NCBI RefSeq assembly: GCF_002105155.1 | Contig: NW_019029006.1 | Location: 372,001 to 436,000 of the forward strand | Reading direction: 5' to 3' | Source of the DNA: Lobosporangium transversale | Lineage: Eukaryota > Mortierellomycota > Mortierellomycetes > Mortierellales > Mortierellaceae | DNA: 64,000 nt | Part shown: positions 1 to 11,630 of the stretch, piece by piece | Numbering within the stretch: position 1 is the stretch's first letter | Layout of the letters: each line of letters starts with the position of its first letter | Position numbers and translations under genes: made by a program | The notes under the pieces: model-generated | What the model was told of the DNA's origin: nothing | Seen by the model: only the letters and a program-made list of their open reading frames with translations | Database searches by the model: none

Positions 1-1559
1 AGCGGGTCAAAACAAAAAAAAAAAAAAAAAAAAAAAAAAAGATGCAGTGTGGTCTGAGTTGGCTTTTATTCATTTATTTAGTTTTATTAATGTACTTTAT
101 TGTCCCACCATTGATGAGTTCTTCTGAAAACAAAGATCCTCTCAAGAGTGGACACGTACGCCGTTCCGTTCAAGATTAGGCTTTATTGAGGGATGAGCTG
201 CAGTTGTCTCCTCGTGTGTCCCTTATTCTCATTCTCTCTAGTCTATAAGTTTCTAAGCATGCTTTATTTTAGTCCTGACACTAAATAAATGATCATTATT
301 AGAGATGGAAAGATACAGGGACCAGGGACAGAGGCAGGAACAACGACAACAACAATACATTATAGGTCCCATCTCTCTCTCCTTCTCCTTTTCTGTCATC
401 AGTTATCAGTTATAACGTTAAAAGCGAACGTTTTTTATTATATTATATTATTTTATTTTATTTATTTATTTTTGATAACTTGTTTTCTACCATTGGTTTG
501 ACCATGGCCCTGGTCGTTATCCTGCTCCTAATTCTATTTCTATGGTCTTCTGGTCTCTGTCCGGTTGTTGCCAATTGTTCCATCATCACAACTAGATATC
601 TAGTTCTGTTGAGAGGATGTTGACCACTTGGCATGTACCACATTCTTATCTGTGCAGACTATACCTATTATGACCATCCAAGGATAGAACAGATTGTTCA
701 GTCATAGTGTAAAAGTGTAAAGCATAAAGAGGGTAAGGGTAAGAAGAATATGAGAACGAAGAAAACGCTCCCATCCTTGACATGTACAGTAACATGTTAC
801 TGAACCATCTTTATTGTTTGTTTGTTTGTTTGTTTGTTTGCATTAATACTTTTTTTCTGACAATTTTTTTTAGAATACAAACGCACGACTGTTGGAGACA
901 CACATGCCATTCTGTGATTTATTTTAATACATTATTGTTTAAATGTATGCAGTAAACTCTAGTTCTCTAGTCCTCTAGTCCTGGCATCTCCACTTGCTTC
1001 CTTTCCTCCTGCTGTCGTTATCAATCTTGGCTCTCTCTTTTTTTTTTTTTTTTTTTTTTTTTTCCAGCCTTCAAGACGACTATCACACCATTCGGCATTT
1101 CTTTTTCTCTTTTTTATTTTTATTTTTTTTATTTTTTAATCTCTCTCTTTCTCTTTCTCTTTCTCTTCCCTTCGTTCCTTCCCTTTCCTTTCTTCATCTC
1201 TTTCCATCTCCTCCATCATCTCCATCTCATCCTGTCATCCTTCTCTCATCTCATTTCATCTATTTCGCTATTTTTTTTTTTTTTTTTTTTTTTTTCCATT
1301 TTGTTTAGTACTTATCACTCTATTGTCTTATTATAATATTTTATTTACTTTGTGTCCCTTTATAAATTTAATCTCATTATTTATTTATTTTTTTTTGCCC
1401 TGCACACCACGCGAGAACTCTTTCTCTTTCTTTCTCTTACTTCGTCTTTTCCTACATCCTTTACTCGTTTTTTCTTGTCCTGCTGGCCAGGACAATATCA
1501 TTTACTTTTATACTTAATCACTGTTTTACACAACACCCACTCTTCTTTATCACAAGTCA
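1..1559. other. Gene-free upstream region of the epimerase gene
   Basis: No convincing coding region is visible. The stretch begins with a long poly(A) tract near 14-40 and carries a TTTG microsatellite near 814-840. From about 990 to 1560 it becomes strongly pyrimidine-rich on the plus strand, with several T tracts and CT repeats. This CT-rich DNA directly precedes the epimerase start and probably is its promoter and 5' leader. Short open frames here are low-complexity only. Confidence 0.6.
814..840. repeat. (TTTG)n microsatellite
   Basis: About six to seven tandem copies of the tetranucleotide TTTG lie in non-coding DNA. Confidence 0.85.
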
Positions 1560-2891
1560 ATGACCATGCCACATCGCTCAGAAGACGAGAATACTATCTT
1601 GGTCACTGGCGGCGCCGGTTTCATTGGTTCGCACACTGTCGTTGAACTCTTGTCCCAGAACAAGCGACTGGTCATTATCGATAACCTCTGCAACTCTTCA
1701 GAAGAAGCCCTGCACCGTGCCAAGATCTTGGCTAATAACCGAGGCTCTCTGGTCTTTCACAACGTCGACATTCTTGATGCTCATGCATTGGAACGGGTGT
1801 TTGAACAATATAAATTCTCAGCCTGTATTCACTTTGCGGGATTGAAGGCCGTCGGTGAATCTGCCCAAATTCCATTGGGATACTATCAAACCAATGTTAC
1901 TGGCACTCTTAATGTTATTCAGCTTCTTCAAAAATACAACTGCCGGAACTTCATCTTTTCTTCATCTGCCACTGTCTATGGTTTGCCTATCTCTGATGAG
2001 CCCATCAAGGAGGATGCACCCACTGGAGCGTTGAACCCTTACGGACGCACTAAACAGTACATTGAAGAAATTCTTGTTGACATTGCTGCTAGTGAACCTA
2101 ATATGTGGAACATTGTCCTTCTTCGCTATTTCAACCCTGTTGGTGCTCATGCCTCAGGCTTGATTGGCGAAGATCCCAATGGCATTCCCAACAACCTAAT
2201 GCCTTTTGTTGCTCAAGTCGCCATCGGTCGCCGACCAACTATCAATGTCTTTGGAGCTGATTATGATACAAAAGACGGCACAGGAGTCCGGGACTACATC
2301 CATATTGTGGACTTGGCTAAAGGACATGTCGCTGCCCTGAATAAGATTGATTCCATGGTATCCGCAAAGACTCCTGTGGGTTGTGTAGCTTACAACCTTG
2401 GATCGGGTGTAGGCTACTCTGTCATGGACATGATCCATACCATGTCCAAAGCCGTCGGTCGAGCTCTCCCTTACAAGATTGTTGATAGGAGGAAAGGAGA
2501 TGTCGGTAGTGTGATTGCAGACCCCTCACTGGCAGCCAGGGATCTTGGCTGGAAGGCAGAAAAGACGTTGCAGGACATGTGTGACGATTTGTGGCGCTGG
2601 CAAACACAAAATCCTGATGGTTATGCTTCTATGAATGGAGGATCATCGCCTGGTACACCCACGCCCGCATCACGATCATCTGTTGAAACGCTTCCAACAA
2701 CACTCCTACCCATTATCGCCTCTGTTCCCAAGGCTCCTTTCAAACCCATTGTACTCGACATTAGTGCTAACACAGCACCAACCCTTGTCATGCCCTTCTC
2801 ACCCTCCAGCTCATCATCTAGTTCACCATCCATCTCACCGTCCGTTTCACCAGCTCCAGGACCCACCACCAACACAGCTACAACCTTCTAG
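1560..2891 (+). CDS. GAL10: UDP-glucose 4-epimerase (Gal10/GalE type), single domain
   Basis: Intronless gene of 443 residues. It should interconvert UDP-glucose and UDP-galactose in the Leloir pathway in the cytosol, using bound NAD. The N-terminus has the Rossmann dinucleotide motif TGGAGFIGSH. The short-chain dehydrogenase catalytic pair appears as YGRTK (YxxxK), about 155 residues in, after the SSSATVYG segment. The core ends near residue 350. It is followed by about 90 residues rich in Ser, Pro and Thr that are not part of the known fold and look disordered. Unlike baker's yeast Gal10 there is no C-terminal mutarotase domain. The start is the first ATG after a pyrimidine-rich leader and gives the expected N-terminus. 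Identification is firm; the exact role of the tail is unknown. Confidence 0.95.
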   Translation: MTMPHRSEDENTILVTGGAGFIGSHTVVELLSQNKRLVIIDNLCNSSEEALHRAKILANNRGSLVFHNVDILDAHALERVFEQYKFSACIHFAGLKAVGESAQIPLGYYQTNVTGTLNVIQLLQKYNCRNFIFSSSATVYGLPISDEPIKEDAPTGALNPYGRTKQYIEEILVDIAASEPNMWNIVLLRYFNPVGAHASGLIGEDPNGIPNNLMPFVAQVAIGRRPTINVFGADYDTKDGTGVRDYIHIVDLAKGHVAALNKIDSMVSAKTPVGCVAYNLGSGVGYSVMDMIHTMSKAVGRALPYKIVDRRKGDVGSVIADPSLAARDLGWKAEKTLQDMCDDLWRWQTQNPDGYASMNGGSSPGTPTPASRSSVETLPTTLLPIIASVPKAPFKPIVLDISANTAPTLVMPFSPSSSSSSSPSISPSVSPAPGPTTNTATTF

Positions 2892-4095
2892 AATCTTTGG
2901 AATCTTTGGAATTCTTTGAAAAAATGAGTCTTGGCGAGAAATAATCAAGAAATAGGGTGATATGATGACTGCCTTGGCTGAGACAACAAATAGAAATCCA
3001 TTATCGACTCTCTCTTTCTCTCTCTTCTTGACCCTGCTTATCAATCATGAAATAACAAGACAATTTAGAAAAAATAGAAAGAAAAAAGAAAAAAGAGAAA
3101 AGAGAAAAAAAAAGGAATATGGGAACTATTCAATAGACGCAATTAGATCTTTATTTAATGTCTATAGACTTCATGTTGCGCACGTATTCATTCACACAAT
3201 CTACTCAGTTCGCCAGGCTTTTAAAAAGATAGAACCCTTCTTACCCAGCATTTGTCATTAATCGCTTTCATACCAATAATATTATTCTACTAATAATAAT
3301 AGCACTAGTAAAAACATAACCAACATGATCATGATTTTTTTTTTTTTTTGATTTGATTATCAATGGTAAATATATATATATATATATATACATGAATATC
3401 CTTTCTAGATGCGGAGATGACAGTTGATACTCTCCCCTCCCCCCCCCCCGCTTGATCCAGCTTGGCTTTTTTTTTTAAAAAAAACCCCTTTTCTCTTTAC
3501 AGTTTCCCTACTTGCTTGTCTCCTTAAATTTGGTGGTTTTTTTATTTTATTTTTTTTATTTTTTCTGCCGACTGTAGTCATATAATACATAGAGTGAAGG
3601 GAACAGGGAAGGGGGGGAGGGTTGGTTAGAATAAGTTGTTAGTCTCAGTCTGGCGATAAAAATAGAATGACAAATATAAAATAACTGTTATCGTTTTTTT
3701 TTTTTTTTTTTTTTTTTTACGAAATCATTGGATTCTGATTAAAAAATGTTTATATTATATATATTATCTGAAATAAATAATAGAATAGAATGGGCAAAAT
3801 GGGACTTTTAAGGAAAGCCCTGACTTAGTGGCGCACGGTTTTTTTTCTTGTCTACATCGTACTGGACAATAATGATAATAAATGTGCTTAGTGTGAATGT
3901 TATTCACATTTTCCTTTGACTTTTTGGCTTCGCCCACCCATGTTTTAAATCATCGATTGTGCACGGCCAATTTCTCTCATATCCTCGTCACGCCAATATA
4001 AGAGCATTAAAGTGTCTGTGCAAACATCCTCTGCATTCTTTTTTTTTCGATTTATTTTATTTTTTCTTAAAAGTTTAGACTACAAGTAATGAGAA
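2892..4095. other. Convergent intergenic region
   Basis: This lies between the 3' ends of the epimerase gene (+) and the membrane-protein gene (-). It is AT-rich with several T tracts (3336-3349, 3695-3718) and a short TA repeat near 3369-3390. I see no gene or RNA here. Confidence 0.6.
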
Positions 4096-6480
4096 TCATG
4101 GCGTCCGGGGTGGAAAAGGTCCTGTCGAAAAGCGAGTAGAGGACACAGGTGGTGGAGAGGGGAACGATCGTAGGAGCGCAGAGTTGGATCGGTCCCCTCC
4201 TTCGCTACCACTATTACTAATGGACTGCAGAGGTGGTGGTGGAGGCAGTGGAAGGAAATCCTTTTCGTTTAAACTCTCTTCAGTACTTGAAGAGGAGGAG
4301 GCCATGGTAACCGCATGTTGGTCCGAGAATGGATTCATGTCCAGGAGAATCTCGTTTGAATCAAACGTCTGGAAGGGATCGTTCGTTGACGTCAATGACG
4401 GTGTGGCACTTGTTCGCCAACTGGGGGTCGTGGCCGTGGTCATGGTTTGGGATCGTCCACCCAGGCCCAAAGCTCCATCATAAGCAACCCCGTCCACAGT
4501 GCTCATGGTCGGGTTTTGGCGGTAGTAATGGCTGTAGTAGGCCATCTGCCGCTCTTCGCTCCGAAGGGACTTGATATTGAGATGATCGAGATATTCCGCA
4601 TTGATTGAGGCCCGGAAGCCGGGATGGCGATGCCAACTTTCATTATCGGTCAAGGAACCTCCTGTCTGGAGACTGGTCAAGCTCATCGACATGGATCGCC
4701 GAAGATATCCGTTGATCGAATTCATCGTATTTCGATAGTGGCGCTTGATAGGGCCTTCTTTGGTCAAGGGTAATGACCCAGTGCCGGAAGAAGCATCAAA
4801 GCTCATGATGTCTGCTTTCCGAGATTGGGAAGAGAAGGAGGGGCTACGGTACTGATTGTTTCCGGATACAGACCCCTCTTCATGATACTGCCTGGATGGA
4901 GGATGCCCCTCAAGGAGGCGCTCAGCCCGAGCAGCCATGGACGCTACCCAGTATTGCCGTACGACCGAAGAAGTTTCGTGGCTTGATCGCATCGAAGACA
5001 TTGTAAAGTCATCATCCGAGTACATGTACGAGTTCGAAGCTGACTTGCGCCAGGATGGACGGCCCAAGTATGCGTCTGCTGGGTAGATAAGGCTGGAATT
5101 CCGATCACGAGAATCACTCTTACTTCCAACCTCACTTGAGTATTTCTCTGAGGAACCCGCCTCAGAGATATCAAGTTGTTGACTTTTACGGTACTTGGCT
5201 ACAGCAGCAGCTACTTCACTATTGTAAGAATCTTGATCGCGTACAGCAGAATGCCTGTCGTCACCTTCGAATTTACCATGCTCATGGTTCTCATCGTCAT
5301 CTTCTTCTTCCCGCATCAGGTAGAAATCACGTTCACTTTGGTCTTTGCCTGAGCCCTTCATACGAAGACCTTGGATCCTTAATCTCTCTTTCATACTGCG
5401 ACCGTTTCCATACCTGCCATTACCATGCCCCCGTCGCCTCTGACGCCGCCGCCTCAAGACTAGCAATGAGATGATGGCGATAAGGGCAGCTGCAGCAGCG
5501 ATGCTTACGAATGTCGCCGTCATGCCCTTGACATTACTGGGACCACCAACGCTGCCACCGTTCACGTCATTCACATTACCGCCGTGGCCGCCTCCTGAAC
5601 CTGTACCGGTAACATCATCGTCTTTACCAGCGCCACTCGGCAGTGGAGGGAGTGGGGGCAGTGGAGTAAAAGGAAATGGGGAAGATGTAGTAGTGGGTGT
5701 TGATGAGGCGCCAGAAGTAGATGTCAAATGTATGGTTGATGTAGGAGAAGGATGGTTAGAAATGGATGGTGGTGTGGCTACTGGAGGTTTTGTCGCGGGC
5801 GGAGGTTGAGTCGGCGGATTGGACGTGACGACATTAGGCTTTGTTGTGGTTGGTTGTGGTTGTGGAGGAGGCTCAACTGCAACTGGATTCATGGTGAAGT
5901 AACATGCGGTATCATCACGGCTTGTGGATCCTTTGTTGACGGCGACTAAACGGATGGCGACGTCCCTAGCATAGGGGCCGCAATCTGGGACAGAGAACTG
6001 ATACTCCCCATTTGCGGCGACAAGCCCTCGGTTTTGAAACAACGTCGCGGCGGTCCTCCACATACCACCCTGGGAGCCTTGGTTATCCATACAGTATAGA
6101 GTAGCCGAAAGAGTGTCATAGTTATCGAGATCGCTATTAGATGCCTGCCAGGCCAAGACAGAGACTTGCCCTGGCTGGACCTTGGTATTGTATGTAGGAT
6201 TTGTGCATGAAACAGCCTCTACAAGGTAATGATTGGATAGATAAGGAGAATGGAGTGAGGCAAGGAAGACAAAAAGTGTGGAGAATGTAGAGAATAAGTG
6301 ACCTAGACGCCGGCGTGAGACATGTCGTGGGCGTGAAAGTGATGACATTGATAATGATGATAATGATGATGAAGACGAAGGTGAGGATGGCGTTGATGAT
6401 GTTTGGGATCGTGAATTGGTCATAAACTGTAGAGAGGTGAGATGGAGGAATAGTGGCACCATTGGGCCATTTGGTGCCAT
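4096..6480 (-). CDS. Single-pass membrane protein with Ser/Pro-rich ectodomain and long cytosolic tail
   Basis: Single-exon frame of 794 residues. An N-terminal hydrophobic stretch (about residues 60-90) can act as signal peptide or anchor. It is followed by a domain of about 110 residues with four Cys and a VQPGQVSVLAW-type strand pattern, resembling the Ser/Thr-rich Kre9/Knh1-like surface domains of fungi. Next come a Pro/Thr/Ser-rich linker, a Gly-rich stalk and one clear membrane helix (FVSIAAAAALIAIISLLVL) with an Arg-rich stop-transfer signal. About 450 polar residues rich in Ser, Asp and Glu follow, presumably cytosolic. The architecture resembles fungal wall-stress sensors or mucin-like receptors, but no specific family is recognised. 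The long N-region before the hydrophobic stretch makes the true start uncertain; Met20 (MTNSRS) is an alternative. Confidence 0.75.
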   Translation of the reverse strand: MAPNGPMVPLFLHLTSLQFMTNSRSQTSSTPSSPSSSSSLSSLSMSSLSRPRHVSRRRLGHLFSTFSTLFVFLASLHSPYLSNHYLVEAVSCTNPTYNTKVQPGQVSVLAWQASNSDLDNYDTLSATLYCMDNQGSQGGMWRTAATLFQNRGLVAANGEYQFSVPDCGPYARDVAIRLVAVNKGSTSRDDTACYFTMNPVAVEPPPQPQPTTTKPNVVTSNPPTQPPPATKPPVATPPSISNHPSPTSTIHLTSTSGASSTPTTTSSPFPFTPLPPLPPLPSGAGKDDDVTGTGSGGGHGGNVNDVNGGSVGGPSNVKGMTATFVSIAAAAALIAIISLLVLRRRRQRRRGHGNGRYGNGRSMKERLRIQGLRMKGSGKDQSERDFYLMREEEDDDENHEHGKFEGDDRHSAVRDQDSYNSEVAAAVAKYRKSQQLDISEAGSSEKYSSEVGSKSDSRDRNSSLIYPADAYLGRPSWRKSASNSYMYSDDDFTMSSMRSSHETSSVVRQYWVASMAARAERLLEGHPPSRQYHEEGSVSGNNQYRSPSFSSQSRKADIMSFDASSGTGSLPLTKEGPIKRHYRNTMNSINGYLRRSMSMSLTSLQTGGSLTDNESWHRHPGFRASINAEYLDHLNIKSLRSEERQMAYYSHYYRQNPTMSTVDGVAYDGALGLGGRSQTMTTATTPSWRTSATPSLTSTNDPFQTFDSNEILLDMNPFSDQHAVTMASSSSSTEESLNEKDFLPLPPPPPLQSISNSGSEGGDRSNSALLRSFPSPPPVSSTRFSTGPFPPRTP

Positions 6481-9400
6481 TGTGAATGATATGCACTTGG
6501 GCTAGTACGCGGGAAATTCGTTGTCAATGCTGTATTAAAAAAAAACAAAATAACTATAATAAAGAGAAGGAATTCAGGGGTAGAAAGGGAAGAGAGGGAA
6601 GCCTTGAGTTGGTCGGGTGAGAATGAGGGACAGGAATGAGATTCCTCCGAATAGGAATGAATGAAGAGAGAAAATAAAAAAATAAATAGAAAAGACAACC
6701 TGAAATGAGAGAGAAAAGGTAAATGGAGAGCAGAAGGATAGAAGAACTGGAGAAGAGTAAAAATGAAGGAAAAGAAAGAAAAAAGGAAGAGTGACTGAAG
6801 AGCTTGTCAAGAAACTTTGGTGCCGAAGGTCTAAGGTTCAGGAGAGGAATGATGCTGCATTCTGTGGATTGACAATCTAACAACCTGATTGGCATCAAGA
6901 TTCAGCTGCTATGTCCATATGCTTGTGATACGAGATATCGGGGGTTAGGGACAATGCGCCAGCGCCTTTCGGGCACATAGCCCAGCATCGACCACTTGAC
7001 CACTTGAACCATGAGCTACGAGTCAAAGACAGAATGACAAGGAAAGGGAGCGAAGGGGCGGATCCATCGCCGAACCATTGTGATCGAGAATCAAAGTAAA
7101 GTGTGCAGGGCTAATTCTCTTCCTTCACAAACCTGTTAGCAACAGCGCAGACTGAGCATAGGGGAAAAAAGAAAAGCCCTTTGTTTGTTTTCTTTATGCT
7201 GTACATTCAATGCTCTTATTCAATCCTGCCTCTGGATGAATAACATTCATTACTTTCTCTATTACGATATAGTTATCAATTCATATTTGTGGATTTGATT
7301 GGACAAGTTGACATGCTTGCGATCTTTCTGATCGCTTATCGCGAAGGCGGTCGGTGAGCCCTTGTGCAACATGGCGACCTAAACAATGCATTTCAGAGTT
7401 CATCTCTCTTCTCCATGCATATATATATTTTCTTGCTCGTTAGAAATTCCATTCAAAGCATAAAAAGTGGCGTAAAAAAAAAAAACAAAAAACTAAAACT
7501 CAATTGACCCAAATCTAGACTCGTAATGTTTCTTGAATACAAGTAGAAAGTGGAGGAGTTTAATAATGACCCCTCACCATTATCTCTCAGTCGAAATTCA
7601 ATCTCCAATGCCAGCTTTACATGGTCGCTGTCTCCGAGGGAAATAGGTCTAGATTAAGGTAGAGGATAGGCTTTAATTCACTCCCAAAACCGGAGAATGA
7701 AGAATTATGTTCTCAATTCTTTGGAGTTGAAAAAACGCGTTCTTGGACAATAAATAAGGTATATATGCATCATAATCGCAGAGAAATTAAGTGAGCCCTG
7801 CTCCTCCCATTTTTTTCTCCGTCCCTCGCTCTTCCTCCACATCATTGTTTATATCTTTTGTGTATGAATATGTCTAGCTTGACCAGGAGACTCAGTATTC
7901 TGGAAATATTTTATGATAATGATGATTATAATGACAATCAAGGTCAAGGGCGATCAGGGTTAAGGTCAGGACTAGGAAATCTGAATTGAAAGGGCCATAA
8001 TCAAAGACAAGATCAAGATCAAGGGTCCTCTATTTTCTTTCTTTTGTTGACCTCAAATCTGAGGAATGAAATGCATAGTTTGCAATCCATTTGTTTACGC
8101 AGCATCTCGTAATCGAATCTTTGCCTTAATATATTAAATCATCGCCATTTCAACAGGGACTATTAATTGATGAACAACAACAATAAAAATAACCGTAAAT
8201 AAATAAATCTGCGTTCCCTTCGGCATCTAGGCATTTAGAGAACGCGTCCTTTTACGCTATCCATTCATGGATATGTCAAAACTGCACCATCCTAAAACTA
8301 ACACACACATATATATATATACATAAAAAAAGAGCTTAAGGAAGGGACCTTAAATTATGTAGCTCTTCTAGAAGGGTGTAGCTTTTAGCATGCACCTCAT
8401 AATTCAAGACAATACATGTGCCAATAGTGTATCCTGGATTTTTTTCAAAGGATAGGATAACTTCATGCATTGATGTAGTAAAGTGTGGGTTACTTATAAA
8501 TGTGTTCTGTAGTATGCTCCGCCACGCTGTCAAGTTCTCTTCATTTCTATTTCACAAGTATATACTGTGGGCATCCTTCGGCCTACACCCTCAACCATGT
8601 CCAATTTAATTTACAGATCTAGCAAAAGCGTGTTGTGTCGGCTCCTTTCAAATCCATACTTTTATAAATGTACGGCGACCACGGCTTTGTATCTATCTAT
8701 TGTTTCGTCTTCTTATCGAATTGCAATACAAAACCTTTCAACAAGAAAAGGATATTATATCCTTATTTTTATGGTCTTATTGACAATCCCAATCGGTGAT
8801 CGGGATATGTTTACATATTTCCAAAGTACATTTACAACATCCCCTCTGGTCAGCTGCACCATGTTGTGCATCGCCCAGGCTAAGAAAAGAAGTAAAAACA
8901 AATGACGGTTTATATTTCATTTTGTGGATGTATGCATGACACGACATTACAGTTACATGAAAGAGCTGGATGACTATGAACCGCTTCGTTTCTCCGCTGA
9001 AATGCTCATTAAACTTCCATGGTATCCAAGAGGACTCTAAGACAGAAAACAAAAGTGATGTGAAGACAGAAAGCTCCGACGCGTCTTAATTGCAAGCTCA
9101 TCGGCTTTGCTGCATCATCATGTCATCTGGTTGGCATGGCTCTTGATAAAAAATAAAAAATAATAAAAAAAAAAAGACCTTGGTCAGGGTCACCGCTCAC
9201 CGTTGCCATTGTACATATATTTCCTCTCTAGGAGATTGCGGCGGTGCAGTCCATCCTTTCTAGACCTGAAAGGTGGCATCTTTCATGTCATAAATGTGAG
9301 CCATGAACAATGAACAAATAAAAGATCAAGTCTTTTTTTCTATTTTGCTCATTATTTCCTCTGGTTTTCTGATCACGCCTTTCATTGGAGGAGATGAGCT

Positions 9401-9833
9401 TTAAACATTACTGTCACAGGCAACCTTTTAAAAAAAAAAAAAAAAAAAAAAAAAGCAAAAGCAAAACCATAGATCCTCTAGTAGATTACAAGTAATAGTT
9501 GCAATAGGGGAAGAGGACACGCCGATGATATACACGAATCAGCTATTTTGACTTTCCCATGAATCATTAATTTAATATACATTTTAATTACAGCAGTATA
9601 TGAAGCTGAATCACCTGTTTTTCAATCCCCTACCACGGAACTCAAGTTTACTTTTTCGTTTTGTCAACGCGTCGCTAGCCAAGCAGTATTTTAAAAAGGT
9701 GTTTCTCTGTGAAACTTCTATGCAATCATCAGCTATATCGTTCGCCTTGTTTTTGAATATTTACTGAGTTTTATTATAGTACAAGGCTTTGATTTTCACA
9801 ATCATATGGAGATATGTCTTTTTTTTCTTGGTA
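6481..9833. other. Long gene-free stretch
   Basis: About 3.3 kb without a supportable gene. The part next to 6480 is the presumed promoter of the membrane-protein gene. The rest is AT-rich with homopolymers (for example A tract 9430-9454) and a short TA run near 8310. Open frames around 8336-8905 have no coding character and no family resemblance. The part near 9500-9833 includes the rhodanese 3' region. Confidence 0.55.
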
Positions 9834-9999
9834 TTATTGGCCCTTGCTCTTAGCCTCATAATCAAGCCAACTTCCAGAGTAGTTGCGTACACCATTGTAT
9901 CCCTGTCCCTTTGCATAGTCGAATGCCATCCCTGAGCGTCTTCCTGATCTGCAATAGAAGATAACCTCATCGTCCTTGCCAAACTTTTTAAATCCTATT

Positions 10000-10030
<31 letters not shown>

Positions 10031-10890
10031 TTTAGTCAAACGTCTTTATATTTGAGAGTCCACGTGCACATGACGACCTCATTGAGCTCTGAGGCATTCA
10101 TCTTTTTTTGTCAATCCGAAACTCTATCCAAAAATGTCTGGTGTACATATTCCTTTCCCACGGATAGAGAAAGAAAAATAAATTCTCCTCTCCTTATTAA
10201 AACGTAATATCCTTCTTAAGCCCTGAGTCATATTTCCTCCCCTTGATACTATTGTTTTTTGAGCAATAAAAAAAGTCTCCATGGTGTAAAAGAAATCCTA
10301 GTTTCCGATCCCGTGATCCTGCGCCTTTTCCTTTGACAGTCCATTTTCTAGCGCCATACTTGATATATATCCTTCCCGAATTTATATCGTCCTCATGTAT
10401 ACGAAGAATGAAACAGAAAAAGTACAAAATAAAGAGTTGGAAGAAATTGTCCCTATCTTTTTTTTTTTTTTTTTTTTTTTATTTCACTCACCATATCGAT
10501 GCTCAAACTCTTTGTCAGGCAATGAAAGAGCTTCTTGGATGTTAGCCAATGGGACATGATGGGAGGTAGGAATAACACCCTGAGCGACTTCATTCGCGTC
10601 GCGAACATCGATCAATACTACATTCTATATTGGAAATAAATAGAATGATTTTTTTTAATGTCAATAATAAATCTAAACGTCTAAAGATATTATTTTGTCA
10701 TGATCCTTTTTTTTTTTACCTTATCCTTCTTCTTGATTAGACTATCAATCTCTTCAAAAGTGACCACTTCAGGTTTCTGTGAGGTTTTGACAGAGAATTG
10801 GGCCCGGCGAAGCGCAGTCATCGAGCGTGGAGCAAACTGACGCGAAGTTTGGTAGAGCGCAGGGATAGCCAATGAAGTGAAGGAAGGCAT
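9834..10890 (-). CDS. Single-domain rhodanese (thiosulfate sulfurtransferase), probably mitochondrial
   Basis: Three exons on the minus strand: 10720-10890, 10492-10624 and 9834-9994, giving 154 residues with matching phases and GT/AG borders. Residues 1-35 are Arg/Ser/Ala-rich without acids (APRSMTALRRAQFS), typical of a mitochondrial import signal. The rhodanese domain starts at VTFEEIDSLI. It has the conserved VLIDVRDANEV strand-loop, a GVIPTSHHVPL segment and the active-site loop CRSGRRS, with the catalytic Cys in exon 3 after DEVIFY. Size and plan match yeast Rdl1/Rdl2-type enzymes, which move sulfane sulfur between donors and acceptors such as cyanide or glutathione. Intron 2 contains long A and T homopolymers. 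Confidence in the fold is high; the physiological substrate cannot be read from sequence. Confidence 0.92.
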
Positions 10891-11630
10891 ACTGTATTAT
10901 TTTGCAAGCTATATGTATTAACAAAGATACGTATGAGGAAGGAAGACTTGATGAATTTAAGAAAGAGATTGAGAATGAGAATGAAAGAGGGATGTAGTTA
11001 ATGTTTGATGAACAATGGGTGAAAAAAAGAAGGTATAGGTGTGAAAGGAGCTTGATTTCTTTTAAAAGACTTGATGCAATATGCGAGTGGAATGTCGCAC
11101 CCTGCACTCCGTTATTTCGATCTCCAGTCAAATTTCGCCCTGATAGAATTGCGCCATAGGACAGTCACTAGGGAATAGGACGTATGCCTGAATTAGAAAG
11201 CTCAGTCCATACTCGATTTTATGAATTTATGATCAACTTACACGAGATGATAGATCATCTCACACAAGTAAAATCCACAGCAATGATGAGTTTGTAACAG
11301 TAGCATATATTATATAAATCTTCGGAGGATCGTCCACGTTTTTCAGGATAAGGCTGCATAGAGAAACGCAACAGACTAACAAAAAACGTCGGGTGCTTTC
11401 ATGACCTACAATAATCACCTCAAAACCAGTTCTAATTATATCACCTTGGAGAGTTAAGGAAAACAAAGGCATTGCAGGTTTAAGTAAAAGCTATCAGCTA
11501 TCTGTTGATCTGTACGGTTTTTAAGTTAGTCCAGAAATTCAGGGGCAAAAGATTAGAGAGGATACAGGGGACGAAAATAAACAGAACTTACAAATTTTTT
11601 GTGGGTGTGCCGGTACCCAAATACTTGTGT
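10891..11630. other. Rhodanese promoter side and Fanzor 3' flank
   Basis: Non-coding as far as I can see. The 10891-11100 part is the presumed rhodanese promoter. The 11200-11630 part lies just 3' of the Fanzor reading frame. In other TnpB/Fanzor loci the guide (omega) RNA comes from this kind of flank, so it is the place to look for one. I could not define its border or structure by eye. Open frames here show no family features. Confidence 0.45.

Noticed and set aside
8567-8905. 112-codon plus-strand frame
   Set aside because: No motif, no splice partners and base composition like surrounding non-coding DNA.
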